A stretch of DNA of 25,260 nt, from NCBI GenBank assembly GCA_003599475.1, contig QZKK01000062.1, positions 1-25,260 of the forward strand, written 5' to 3'. Position numbers and translations under genes: made by a program. This document shows, one piece after another, positions 1 to 7,201 of the stretch (within the stretch, counting starts at the first letter, position 1; every line of letters begins with the position of its first letter). The DNA comes from Desulfobacteraceae bacterium (lineage in GTDB: Bacteria > Desulfobacterota > Desulfobacteria > Desulfobacterales > SURF-15). Under the pieces are notes generated by a model, which ran no database searches, was not told the DNA's origin, and worked only from the letters and a program-made list of their open reading frames with translations.

Positions 1-166
1 ATTATTTTGCCTTATTGTTTGGAATTTGGAGCTTGGAATTTGTGATTTCCCCTCATGCTTTGCCTTCACGAAACTTCTGGCTCTTCCCTGTCCTCGTTTG
101 AATATTTCTTCTTTTGATTATTTTGCCTTATTGTTTGGAATTTGGAGCTTGGAATTTGTGATTTCC
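1..166 (+). repeat. Two direct copies of the AT-rich intergenic arm (R orientation)
   Basis: Two near-identical copies of an approximately 50-bp AT-rich arm (positions 1-50 and 117-165; core GTTTGGAATTTGGAGCTTGG) are separated by a 65-bp spacer. The second copy overlaps the last codons of the minus-strand murU-amgK gene, whose stop codon is at 118-120. The block 21-143 recurs at 11882-12004 with two mismatches. The same arm, in either orientation, fills most larger gaps in the window. Confidence 0.85.
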
Positions 167-1866
167 CTCTTTCCCTCTTTCCCGCTCTCCCTCTCGGGCA
201 ACCTGCAACGTGCAACCTCCAGGATACCGGACAGCCCCGGGAACTCGGCCGCATCGACCGATTCTGCCAGCGTTGCGACCGCAGCCGGGATATAGGCTTC
301 GAAGGCCGTTTTTCCCTTCCGCCGCGTGAGAAAGCCGAAAGCGCCCAGAATCTGAAGGTTTCGAGTAATGCAGCAGTACCGGTAGCCGTCTAAAAAGCTC
401 TCTTTGTCGATGCAACACAGTGCGGATAGCCTTTCCGCACAATACCGCGCCAGCCGGCTCCGGAGGACGCCGGGCAGGCCGACATAGGGGTCGATCAGCA
501 GCGAAGCGAGATCGTACTGGATCGGGCCCGTCCTTCCCCCCTGGAAATCGATCAGGTATGGGTTTTCTTCTTTGATCATGATATTTCTGGACTGGAAATC
601 GCGATGCATGAAGCCGAAGAAACCGTGACGGAGCGCTTTTTCCGCAAGGGATTTGAACTCGTCCTCGAGCGGATCGAAGAGAACCTGCATTTCGCAGTAC
701 CCGCCTAAAAAAGCCTCGACGAAGTAGCGGCACTCCTTCTCGAGGATCAGATCCCGGCTGTAAGCGGGGGTCTGGTAGGTCCAGGCCGGATCGAAGTGGC
801 GTCCGCCCGCCCGGTTCATCAGAATCATAAGATCGATTACACCTTGGTAGCGGGAAAAGATCCGGCCGGTGTCAGGATCGGACGAGACCACCGGCTGCAG
901 GTGGATGTCTCCGAGATCCTCCAGAAAAACCTGGCCCGAAAACCGGTCGGAGAGATGGATCTTGGGAACCGGAATCCCGCAGCGGTGCAGATGGAGTCCG
1001 ATGGCCACAAATGAATCGAACTCCGTTTGCCCGGAAGATTCCTGGATTCCATGGTCTGCGAGGATCAGTGAACCGCCCTTTGAACGCAAGCGGTACCATT
1101 TTCGATCCGATCCGTCCCCCTTCAAGCCGGCGCGGTGGATCTGTCCGCAATCGATGGAAAAAGCCTTCCGGAACGCAACCGGCGCGATCCGATTGCAGAC
1201 CGAATCCGAATATCGCTGCGGTGTTCCGATATCGTTCCATAACGCGGTGTCGGCCAGGAAGCCCTTGACCTTTTTGCCGTCTGCGAGCATTTTCCGATAG
1301 GCGTCGATGACACTCGAAAAGACCGCAGGAGGGATATAGGAAAGAACGGCCGGATCGATGACCTGGATTCCGGTAAAAGTCCTCCTTTTGTCGTCTGAAA
1401 GCGATTCTTTCCCGAAACCGATGACGAACTGATCCCGGTCCAAGCCCACCGTATTGATCTCGGGATAATCATAGAGGACCAGGGTCGCAAGACAGGAGTG
1501 GTTCCGGTGAAAGTCGTATACGGCCCGAAAATCGATGTCGGTGACGATATCGCTGTTTACGACGATAAAAGGATGCGCATCCCAGAAATCCTCCACGTTC
1601 TTGATCGCCCCGCCGGTGCCGAGGATCTCGGGCTCGAAGCGGACATGGACCGGAATTCCGTAGTCTTTCCGCGCCAGATAGGCTTCGATCTGTCCGGCGA
1701 GGTGATGGGTGTTGATGACGATCGCCTCGCAGCCGGAGCGGCGGAGGGCCTCGATGTGATTCTCCAGCAGGGTTCGCCCGTCAAACGGAAAAAGCGGCTT
1801 CGGAACGGTTCGGGTGTGCGGAAGCAGCCGGGTTCCGAGTCCGGCGGCAAGTATCAGTGCTTTCAT
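118..1866 (-). CDS. Fused sugar-1-phosphate nucleotidyltransferase and sugar kinase (MurU-AmgK type)
   Basis: This is a two-domain protein of 582 residues. Residues 1 to about 240 are a nucleotidyltransferase with the start MKALILAAGLGTR, a TVPKPLFPF segment, a TGGAIK motif and a VNSDIVTD metal site. Residues about 250 to 560 are an aminoglycoside-phosphotransferase-like kinase with the Brenner box HRDFQSRN (H421, D423, N428) and a DFQ metal site at D440. In pseudomonads AmgK phosphorylates MurNAc at the anomeric position and MurU makes UDP-MurNAc from it; a fusion would do both steps in the cytoplasm. The substrate is inferred from the kinase partner, and a GDP-sugar or heptose role cannot be excluded. 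I chose the ATG at 1866 over the GTG at 1887 because of the MKALILAAG start and an AGGA upstream. It lies 36 bp after plsB, probably in one operon. The last ~15 codons come from an intergenic repeat arm. Confidence 0.8.
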   Translation of the reverse strand: MKALILAAGLGTRLLPHTRTVPKPLFPFDGRTLLENHIEALRRSGCEAIVINTHHLAGQIEAYLARKDYGIPVHVRFEPEILGTGGAIKNVEDFWDAHPFIVVNSDIVTDIDFRAVYDFHRNHSCLATLVLYDYPEINTVGLDRDQFVIGFGKESLSDDKRRTFTGIQVIDPAVLSYIPPAVFSSVIDAYRKMLADGKKVKGFLADTALWNDIGTPQRYSDSVCNRIAPVAFRKAFSIDCGQIHRAGLKGDGSDRKWYRLRSKGGSLILADHGIQESSGQTEFDSFVAIGLHLHRCGIPVPKIHLSDRFSGQVFLEDLGDIHLQPVVSSDPDTGRIFSRYQGVIDLMILMNRAGGRHFDPAWTYQTPAYSRDLILEKECRYFVEAFLGGYCEMQVLFDPLEDEFKSLAEKALRHGFFGFMHRDFQSRNIMIKEENPYLIDFQGGRTGPIQYDLASLLIDPYVGLPGVLRSRLARYCAERLSALCCIDKESFLDGYRYCCITRNLQILGAFGFLTRRKGKTAFEAYIPAAVATLAESVDAAEFPGLSGILEVARCRLPERESGKEGKREITNSKLQIPNNKAK

Positions 1867-1902
1867 TTTTGCGTGCGTCCTGTGCACATCGTATGGCCGG
1901 AA

Positions 1903-4533
1903 TCAAGGGGAAAGGTGGTTCAGGTACTTCTGCAAATGATCCGAGTACCGCTCGATCTGATCCGTATTTTCGGAGCCCTTGACGCCGTTCGATAAAAAAT
2001 ATCCAACGGCGTTGTCGTAATTGATCCGGGAGAGCGCCTCCTTCAGTTCGACCTCGTTTCTCTTGTACATCCGGTTGCCGATCCCCTGGATTTTTTTCAG
2101 GCGCTCCTTGGGGTCGGTTGTATCCTGCGGGGAACGCATGAAGTAGTTCAAAACGATCCAGTAGGACTCGAAGTAGGCCCGCATAAAATTCGAATACGCC
2201 TTGAGTTTTCTCAAACCGGCGGAAGTGATGTTGTAGGTTTCCCTCAGTGTCGGATGCGGCAGCAGGATCCCGGAACCGGTAAAGGAGAAAACGTTTTCTG
2301 CGACCAGCCGTTCGGCCGGCTTATCCTCTTCGTAGACGAATTCATTCCTGAAAAACTCCTGCAGAAAAAGGTAGCCGGGGGTCAGATCGCCAAGGGTGAA
2401 CTGAAAAGTGTCCAATGTCAGAATCGCAAGCGAGGTGAAAGCCGGGGGCACGAAGAAACCGATGCAGTTGTTTCTGTAGTATTCGAGAATGGGCCGCCTG
2501 TTTTCGACGATTCTGTGCCAGGTGACCCGGTCGAATTCTTCCTTTTCCTCGGAAAGCTTCTCGATGAACTTCCGGCTGATGTGGGTTTCAAGCAATTGGT
2601 GGACCGCCTGGGCCGGGTCCGCAGCCAGGGAGTCTGCCATCGGCACACCGTTTGCGGTGAGATATCCCAGGTAGGTATCCCAGTAAAAGAGAAGCTGATC
2701 ATAGGAGAAGCGGGCCTTCGGGCAGTTTAAAACAGCGGATGCGAACAGCGCCTGGGGGGTGACAAGCGTCATCTTGTCGATTGCGTTCAGCACGCGAAAG
2801 GCGAGGTTCCTGCAAAAAGCGTTCTGATCTTTGGGGGTCATGTCGGACAGGGTGCACCCGCGTTCGAGAAGCAGGCTGTTGAGCGAGATCGGCTCGTGGA
2901 ATTGGATGTAGATCCTGCCGTGTCGATGCTTGAGGAATTTCCTTGCCTTGATCACCTGCAGGAGGCTTTCAGGTTTTTTCTGCCCGCCTTCGATCTCCTG
3001 GAGATAAGCCCCTTCCTCCAGCACCCGATCGTATCCGATAAAGACCGGCACAAAGATCATGTCTTCACAGGCCCCGTTCCGGAAGGCGTTGAGCAGGATG
3101 GAAAGAAGCCCCAGTTTCGGCATGATGAGCTTTCCGCTGCGGCTGCGGGTGCCTTCCAGAAAAAATTCGAGGTTGAAGCCTTCCTCGAGCAGCTTGTAGA
3201 TGTATTCGGAAAACACGCGGGAGTAAAGCATTGCCCCCCGGAAACTTCGCCGGATAAAAAATGCGCCTCCGGCTCGAAAAAGTGCCCCCATGGGCCAGAA
3301 AGAGAGGTTTTTTCCGGCGGCGATGTGGGGCACGGGAAGGTTGTGGATATAGAGGATGTAGGAGAGGATCAGGTAATCGATGTGACTCTTGTGACAGGGG
3401 AGAAGAATCAGCGGACCTCGCCGGGACCTCCGGCGGACCTGTTCGAGCACATCGGTGTTGACAAAGACCTCCTCGAACATCAAGCCGATCAGCTTCCGGA
3501 CAGCAAGCGCACCGATTTTTACGAAGCCGGTGCTGTAGTCGGCCGCAATCTCCTCCAGGTACCCGTCCGCCTCCTTGTGGACCTGCTGCCGCGGCATATG
3601 CCTGGAATCGGCATATCGGCTCATGAACTTCTGCAGACGGTCGCTGGTCAGGATGTTTTCTTTGATCTCCTCCCTCGATTTGAGAACCGGACCGGTGATG
3701 CTCTGCCGGTGCCGGTTGATCTGGACCAGGAGCTTGCGACGCAGGAGCCTGGCGATATTTTCCGGGGTCTGGTTCAGGTTTTCCGGCAGCAGGAGATACT
3801 CCTGAAGGTTGAGCGGTTCGGAAACCTCGACAAAGACACTCTTCGGGTTGATGAACAACACCAGCATCCGGCGGAGCAAACCCGGATTCGCCTTGGTTCC
3901 GAAGAGAATGTCGGAGAGGCCCGGGAAAGCCCGGTCCGGATTTCTGGAAAAAAAGATCAGTTGAGGTACGATGAAGATCGGGCGGCCGATGCCTTGTTGT
4001 ATTTCGATGAGATGCTGAACCGGATCGGTTTTTTCCTTCACGAACCTGCGGTAGAAGCTCCGCTTGTCGATGAGCGACAGGAAACCGACCCGCCCGTTCA
4101 GCATCTCGTCGCGGAGATACCCGCTCCGGTATGGAGATGGAAACCTGAGATTATAGAGAAAAAAATCGATCTTACCCAGCAGCATCCGGAGGAGTGCAGT
4201 GATCGGCTGCCAGAAAAAGATACGGAAGTCGAATCCGAAATCGGGGTAGGGAAGGCCCATCCGTTTGTACCGGATGTGGTAGAAAAGCAGTTCGAAATTG
4301 AGCCGGTATTTGGTGGCAAAAACGATGATCCCTTTTTCGTTGAGCAGTTTCAGGCGATCGATCTGGCTGTGGCTGACTGTGACTCCGGAATAGAAGAGTC
4401 TCAGAAAGGCTGATGACACGTAGTCCAACCGGTCGGGCAGCCGGCACAGATAATGGTTGTGGGTTCCCTGGAGAAGAAGGTAAACGAGGGCTCTGAATTC
4501 TTTTTTAAATGAGATCCATTTTGATTTGATCAT
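1903..4533 (-). CDS. plsB: Glycerol-3-phosphate 1-O-acyltransferase PlsB
   Basis: This is an 876-residue protein of the large PlsB family, which acylates sn-glycerol-3-phosphate at position 1 as the first step of phospholipid synthesis at the inner membrane. The acyltransferase block is complete: HKSHID (H381 and D386 of the HX4D motif), then GAFFIRRSF, FFLEGTRSRSGK and FVPVFIGYD. E. coli PlsB is about 807 residues; here the catalytic histidine sits about 75 residues further in, so the N-terminal part is longer. The first ~300 residues are rich in Arg/Lys and aromatic residues, as is usual for membrane-bound PlsB. The start at 4533 has a GGAG about 10 bases upstream. The murU-amgK fusion follows after 36 bp on the same strand. 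Confidence 0.93.
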   Translation of the reverse strand: MIKSKWISFKKEFRALVYLLLQGTHNHYLCRLPDRLDYVSSAFLRLFYSGVTVSHSQIDRLKLLNEKGIIVFATKYRLNFELLFYHIRYKRMGLPYPDFGFDFRIFFWQPITALLRMLLGKIDFFLYNLRFPSPYRSGYLRDEMLNGRVGFLSLIDKRSFYRRFVKEKTDPVQHLIEIQQGIGRPIFIVPQLIFFSRNPDRAFPGLSDILFGTKANPGLLRRMLVLFINPKSVFVEVSEPLNLQEYLLLPENLNQTPENIARLLRRKLLVQINRHRQSITGPVLKSREEIKENILTSDRLQKFMSRYADSRHMPRQQVHKEADGYLEEIAADYSTGFVKIGALAVRKLIGLMFEEVFVNTDVLEQVRRRSRRGPLILLPCHKSHIDYLILSYILYIHNLPVPHIAAGKNLSFWPMGALFRAGGAFFIRRSFRGAMLYSRVFSEYIYKLLEEGFNLEFFLEGTRSRSGKLIMPKLGLLSILLNAFRNGACEDMIFVPVFIGYDRVLEEGAYLQEIEGGQKKPESLLQVIKARKFLKHRHGRIYIQFHEPISLNSLLLERGCTLSDMTPKDQNAFCRNLAFRVLNAIDKMTLVTPQALFASAVLNCPKARFSYDQLLFYWDTYLGYLTANGVPMADSLAADPAQAVHQLLETHISRKFIEKLSEEKEEFDRVTWHRIVENRRPILEYYRNNCIGFFVPPAFTSLAILTLDTFQFTLGDLTPGYLFLQEFFRNEFVYEEDKPAERLVAENVFSFTGSGILLPHPTLRETYNITSAGLRKLKAYSNFMRAYFESYWIVLNYFMRSPQDTTDPKERLKKIQGIGNRMYKRNEVELKEALSRINYDNAVGYFLSNGVKGSENTDQIERYSDHLQKYLNHLSP

Positions 4534-4923
4534 CTTGTCGAACTCCGATTGAACTCAGAGGCTTCCGCAAGGGTCGAAGAACCATCGGATATCGGACATT
4601 TACGTATCAGAGATCGGCTGTGATTGCAATCTTTTATTTGACTCTATCAAAATCATTAATCGCTTTAAATATAGATACTTATAGGATGGATAGCGCCGAT
4701 TCCGTCCTTCACTTTTTTCCAAATAGGCCTTGCGTTAAGGAAACGGTTGTGATAGGTAGCTCGCGTTAGATATGCTCTTTGATGCTTTCATGAAAAATCC
4801 GGAGAGATGCGCATCGATCCTGTTCGAGCTCGTCGGCCTCGACTGCGGACTCTTCGGTTGCCGGCAAAAAGTTCAGTCAAATTTGATGATATTCCCTAAA
4901 AAAAGAAGGAGGATGGTTTTTTT
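4534..4923. other. Divergent intergenic region between plsB and a small membrane-protein gene
   Basis: This 390-bp gap must hold the promoters for plsB (leftward) and the small membrane-protein gene (rightward). It has an AT-rich part at about 4620-4690, but I could not pick a convincing -35/-10 pair with proper spacing on either strand. The right end carries a strong ribosome binding site, AAGGAGGA, just before the start at 4924. Unlike the other large gaps, it contains no copy of the AT-rich arms. Confidence 0.5.
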
Positions 4924-5229
4924 ATGAAAACGTTGATTGGTGGCGCGGTTGCAACAGTGTTGGGTATTATCGGGCTTGTGGTCTGGTGGAAACCGTTCCT
5001 TCAGCTCCTTGCAGGAGCAGTTCCAGCCATGCTGGTGTTGGGTGGAGGGCTGGCCCTATATCTCGGATTCGATGAATTGAAGGATTCATGGAAAAAAGAC
5101 GAGCCGATCCCCGATACGCACACCCATAGCAGCGGAGAGAATGCGGATCGGTACAAGCAGGAAATCGACGAGCTGAAAAGAGAAATCGAGACCTTGAAAG
5201 AAGATAAAGACGAGAAGAAAGCATTGTAG
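4924..5229 (+). CDS. Small two-helix membrane protein with a charged coiled-coil tail
   Basis: This 101-residue protein has two hydrophobic segments: about residues 4-21, ending in VVWWKPF, and about 27-47, beginning GAVPAMLVLGGG. A hydrophilic tail follows, with a heptad-like KQEIDELKREIETLKEDKDEKK at about residues 78-99 that should form a coiled coil in the cytoplasm or periplasm. The layout (short helix, WW, glycine-rich second helix) reminds me of the magnetosome membrane protein MamI, but MamI is shorter and no other magnetosome gene is present. I would therefore treat it as an uncharacterised membrane protein. The AAGGAGGA ribosome site 5-10 bases upstream is the best in the window, and a strong terminator follows 30 bases after the stop, so it is probably an independently transcribed, well-expressed gene. 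Confidence 0.8.
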   Translation: MKTLIGGAVATVLGIIGLVVWWKPFLQLLAGAVPAMLVLGGGLALYLGFDELKDSWKKDEPIPDTHTHSSGENADRYKQEIDELKREIETLKEDKDEKKAL

Positions 5230-5258
5230 ACCGCTTCTTTCTCCGATTGTTACAGCCG

Positions 5259-5289
5259 GCCCCTTGCATGCGACAAGGGGCTTTTTTTT
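5259..5289 (+). terminator. Rho-independent terminator of the small membrane-protein gene
   Basis: A perfect 8-bp stem, GCCCCTTG (5259-5266) with CAAGGGGC (5274-5281), closes a 7-base loop and is followed by eight T residues. The T tract is only on the plus-strand side, so it terminates the gene ending at 5229 and not the converging namZ gene. It is the only textbook intrinsic terminator I found in the window. Confidence 0.92.
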
Positions 5290-5303
5290 CCCGAAGGCAA
5301 TTC

Positions 5304-6482
5304 CTACCGTTGTGTTCGATACAGGTAATAATCGCTGCAGAGTCCTGAAAACTCCGCAAGCTCTTTTTGCCAGGAGTCCGCAACCTCGTCGATGGGGTCG
5401 CCCGACTCGATCCGTTCCCTCAGGCGGCCGTCTCCCAGGATCAAATCGATCGGAAGCCTTTTGTATTCGTATTCGTATGGAGGCTGCTTCCACTGGAACT
5501 GGTCCGGATAGAGAAGAAAAAGAATCTGCAGCAGCTTCAAGCTGAGCGTATAGGGCGCGTATCGGGCCGGGTCCGTGATATGGATTTGAAACCCCCTGCA
5601 GCATTTCCCGCTCCACTTGTTTGAGGTGGGCTCGAAGGAAAGCGGCCTTAAAACCACGCCTCCGGTTCCCGGGCCTTCCAGGCGGCTGCAGACGGCAGCG
5701 GGCTCGACAAACGGAGCCCCGAACAATTCAAACGGCTGCGTGGTGCCGCGTCCTTCCGATATATTGGTCCCCTCCCAGACCACCTGCCCGGGATAAACCA
5801 TTGCGGAAGCCGGCGTAGGCAGATTTGGCGATGGGGCGACCCAGGGGAGTCCGGTATCGGAAAAATACATCTCTCTATGCCAGCCCTCCATGGGCATCAC
5901 GCTCAGTTCGCAGCCGATTCCATAGGCCCTGTTTGCAAGCAGCATCAACTCTCCCAGCGTCAGCCCGTGCCGCATCGGAATGGGATGAAGTCCCACAAAT
6001 GAGAAGCACTCCCTGACCATGCAGTTTCCCTCCACCGATACGCCGTTGATCGGGTTGGGCCTGTCCAGAATGAGAACCTTTTTTCCGAACCGCTTCGCCG
6101 ATTGAAGGCAATAGGTTACGGTGCTTGCAAAGGTGTACACACGGGTTCCAGCGTCCTGCAGATCCACCAGCAGCACATCGATTCCATCCATCATCTCTTC
6201 GGTCGGAACCCGGGTCTCGCCATAGAGGCTGTAGATCGGAATCTTCAGAACCGGATCGATCGCATGGTCGGACTCGACCATGTTGTCCTGCCGTTCCGCA
6301 AAGAAGCCGTGCTGCGGGGAAAAGAGTGCACGCAGGCGCCCCGGAAGCGCTTCCTCGATGCACCGGCAGGCGTGGCGAAACCGCCGGTTCACGGAAGCCG
6401 AATTGCACAAGAGTCCGAGCCTCCGGTCGGAAACCCATCCGAGAGGCGACTCGCAAAACCGTTCAAGACCGGTCACTACCAT
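5304..6482 (-). CDS. namZ: Exo-beta-N-acetylmuramidase, NamZ / DUF1343 family (GH171)
   Basis: This 392-residue protein belongs to the DUF1343 family, whose Bacillus member NamZ removes terminal MurNAc from peptidoglycan fragments. Visible family segments are LFSPQHGFF with the following DNMVES, IPIYSLYGE, DVLLVDLQDAGTRVYT, LDRPNPI, and the highly conserved GTNISEGRGTTQPFE, followed by the FELFGAP stretch. No signal peptide is visible: the N-terminus MVVTGLERFCES is polar, so the enzyme probably works in the cytoplasm on imported muropeptides, unlike the secreted Bacillus enzyme. The released MurNAc would be the natural substrate of the AmgK-like kinase encoded about 3.4 kb away. I prefer the ATG at 6482 to the TTG one codon upstream; AAAGGG precedes it. 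The gene converges on the small membrane-protein gene. Confidence 0.85.
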   Translation of the reverse strand: MVVTGLERFCESPLGWVSDRRLGLLCNSASVNRRFRHACRCIEEALPGRLRALFSPQHGFFAERQDNMVESDHAIDPVLKIPIYSLYGETRVPTEEMMDGIDVLLVDLQDAGTRVYTFASTVTYCLQSAKRFGKKVLILDRPNPINGVSVEGNCMVRECFSFVGLHPIPMRHGLTLGELMLLANRAYGIGCELSVMPMEGWHREMYFSDTGLPWVAPSPNLPTPASAMVYPGQVVWEGTNISEGRGTTQPFELFGAPFVEPAAVCSRLEGPGTGGVVLRPLSFEPTSNKWSGKCCRGFQIHITDPARYAPYTLSLKLLQILFLLYPDQFQWKQPPYEYEYKRLPIDLILGDGRLRERIESGDPIDEVADSWQKELAEFSGLCSDYYLYRTQR

Positions 6483-6540
6483 CAAGACACCCTTTGCGTC
6501 GCTCCAATTTTCATGGTTTATTCACAATCAAAAGCACCTT

Positions 6541-6722
6541 GAAGGAAATCACAAATCACAAGCATCAAATTCCAAACAATATTCAATAAGAGCAAATTCC
6601 AATAAGAAAAAAAGCCGCCGTTTTCAACAGAGCGGGTTTGGAATAAGGTTTGGTTCTTTTGAGATTTATTGATTATTTTGTCTTATTGTTTGGAATTTGG
6701 AGCTTGGAATTTGTGATTTCCT
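6541..6722. repeat. Pair of inverted AT-rich arms without a gene between them
   Basis: The left arm (about 6541-6612) contains AAGCATCAAATTCCAAACAA and the right arm (about 6664-6722) contains the reverse-complement family sequence TTGTTTGGAATTTGGAGCTT. The core between them (about 6613-6663) is short, has no open reading frame and ends in GGTTTGGTTCTTTTGAG. This is one of the paired-arm loci. Confidence 0.8.
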
Positions 6723-6838
6723 TCCTTCCCTCTCTCCGGTCCCCGCGTCTCGCTCTTCCCCTCTGTCGTCCGTCGTCTGTCATCTGTCATCTGTCATCCG
6801 TCATCAGGTTCTACGCCTTCTGACATCTGCCCGCTATC
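6723..6838. repeat. Pyrimidine-rich simple repeat tract (TCTGTCGTCCGTC type)
   Basis: The plus strand is pyrimidine-rich, with degenerate 7-bp units such as CTGTCAT, CTGTCGT and CCGTCAT, followed by TCAGGTTCTACGCC. The same tract with the same CAGGTTCTAYGC ending follows the right arm at about 12014-12100, 16190-16280 and 16530-16620, so it travels with the arm. No gene is visible in it. Confidence 0.7.
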
Positions 6839-6875
6839 CTGTCAAGCGGAAAAGCGGCAACAAACCGCTTGACAG
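6839..6875. promoter_or_regulatory. Inverted repeat overlapping the -35 box of the vor operon
   Basis: A perfect 11-bp inverted repeat, CTGTCAAGCGG (6839-6849) and CCGCTTGACAG (6865-6875), has a 15-base spacer. The right half contains the TTGACA -35 hexamer. It could be an operator for a dimeric regulator or a hairpin; it is not followed by a T tract, so it is unlikely to be a terminator. Confidence 0.5.
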
Positions 6876-6897
6876 AAAGCCAATATGTCAATAAAAG
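6869..6897 (+). promoter_or_regulatory. Sigma-70 type promoter of the vor operon
   Basis: A consensus -35 hexamer TTGACA (6869-6874), a 17-base spacer and a -10 TAAAAG (6892-6897, four of six matches). Transcription would begin near 6904, giving an untranslated leader of about 55 bases with a hairpin before the vorD start at 6959. Confidence 0.6.
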
Positions 6898-6922
6898 TTA
6901 ACTTTTGTCCATTATGGAAAAG

Positions 6923-6940
6923 GGGGTGTTCGGACACCCC
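6923..6940 (+). promoter_or_regulatory. Leader hairpin just upstream of vorD
   Basis: GGGGTGT (6923-6929) pairs with ACACCCC (6934-6940) around the four-base loop TCGG. It ends 18 bases before the vorD start codon and directly precedes the AGGGGGT ribosome site, so it sits in the leader. It may stabilise the 5' end of the messenger or affect ribosome access; no T tract follows. Confidence 0.55.
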
Positions 6941-6958
6941 GACAGGGGGTATTCAACT

Positions 6959-7183
6959 ATGGGATATGAACATACCATCGACAGGGAGCGATGCAAGGGT
7001 TGCGGGTTGTGCGTAAACGTATGCCCCAAGAAGGTCCTGGAGTTATCGAAAGAGGTCAATACACGGGGGTATTTCCCCGCCTTCCAGGCTCATCCCGAAA
7101 AATGCGTTTTCTGCTCCGCCTGCTGCATCATGTGTCCGGATGTGGCGATTACCATCGAAGAAACCGTCGAAGAGACGGATTAG
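6959..7183 (+). CDS. vorD: 2-oxoacid:ferredoxin oxidoreductase delta subunit (2[4Fe-4S] ferredoxin)
   Basis: This 74-residue dicluster ferredoxin has the motifs CKGCGLCVNVCP and CVFCSACCIMCP, which supply eight cysteines for two [4Fe-4S] clusters. As the delta subunit of a four-subunit oxidoreductase, it carries electrons from the thiamine-diphosphate site to external ferredoxin in the cytoplasm. A longer reading frame opens at 6905, but the ATG at 6959 has AGGGGGT eight bases upstream and aligns with the usual short N-terminus, while the longer form would run through the leader hairpin. It is followed at 18 bp by the alpha subunit, so it is the first gene of the operon. Confidence 0.88.
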   Translation: MGYEHTIDRERCKGCGLCVNVCPKKVLELSKEVNTRGYFPAFQAHPEKCVFCSACCIMCPDVAITIEETVEETD

Positions 7184-7201
7184 CCGGTGCCGGAGGAATC
7201 T

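Noticed and set aside
2896..4413. 505-codon plus-strand frame opposite plsB
   Set aside because: It is the antisense shadow of a gene with all PlsB motifs and has no recognisable domain of its own.
4772..4927. 51-codon frame overlapping the small membrane-protein start by ATGA
   Set aside because: No ribosome binding site before its ATG, no hydrophobic or domain pattern, and its last codons are simply the ribosome site of the next gene read in frame.
4924..5229. Magnetosome gene island
   Set aside because: Only one small protein has a loose MamI-like layout and none of the other mam genes is present.
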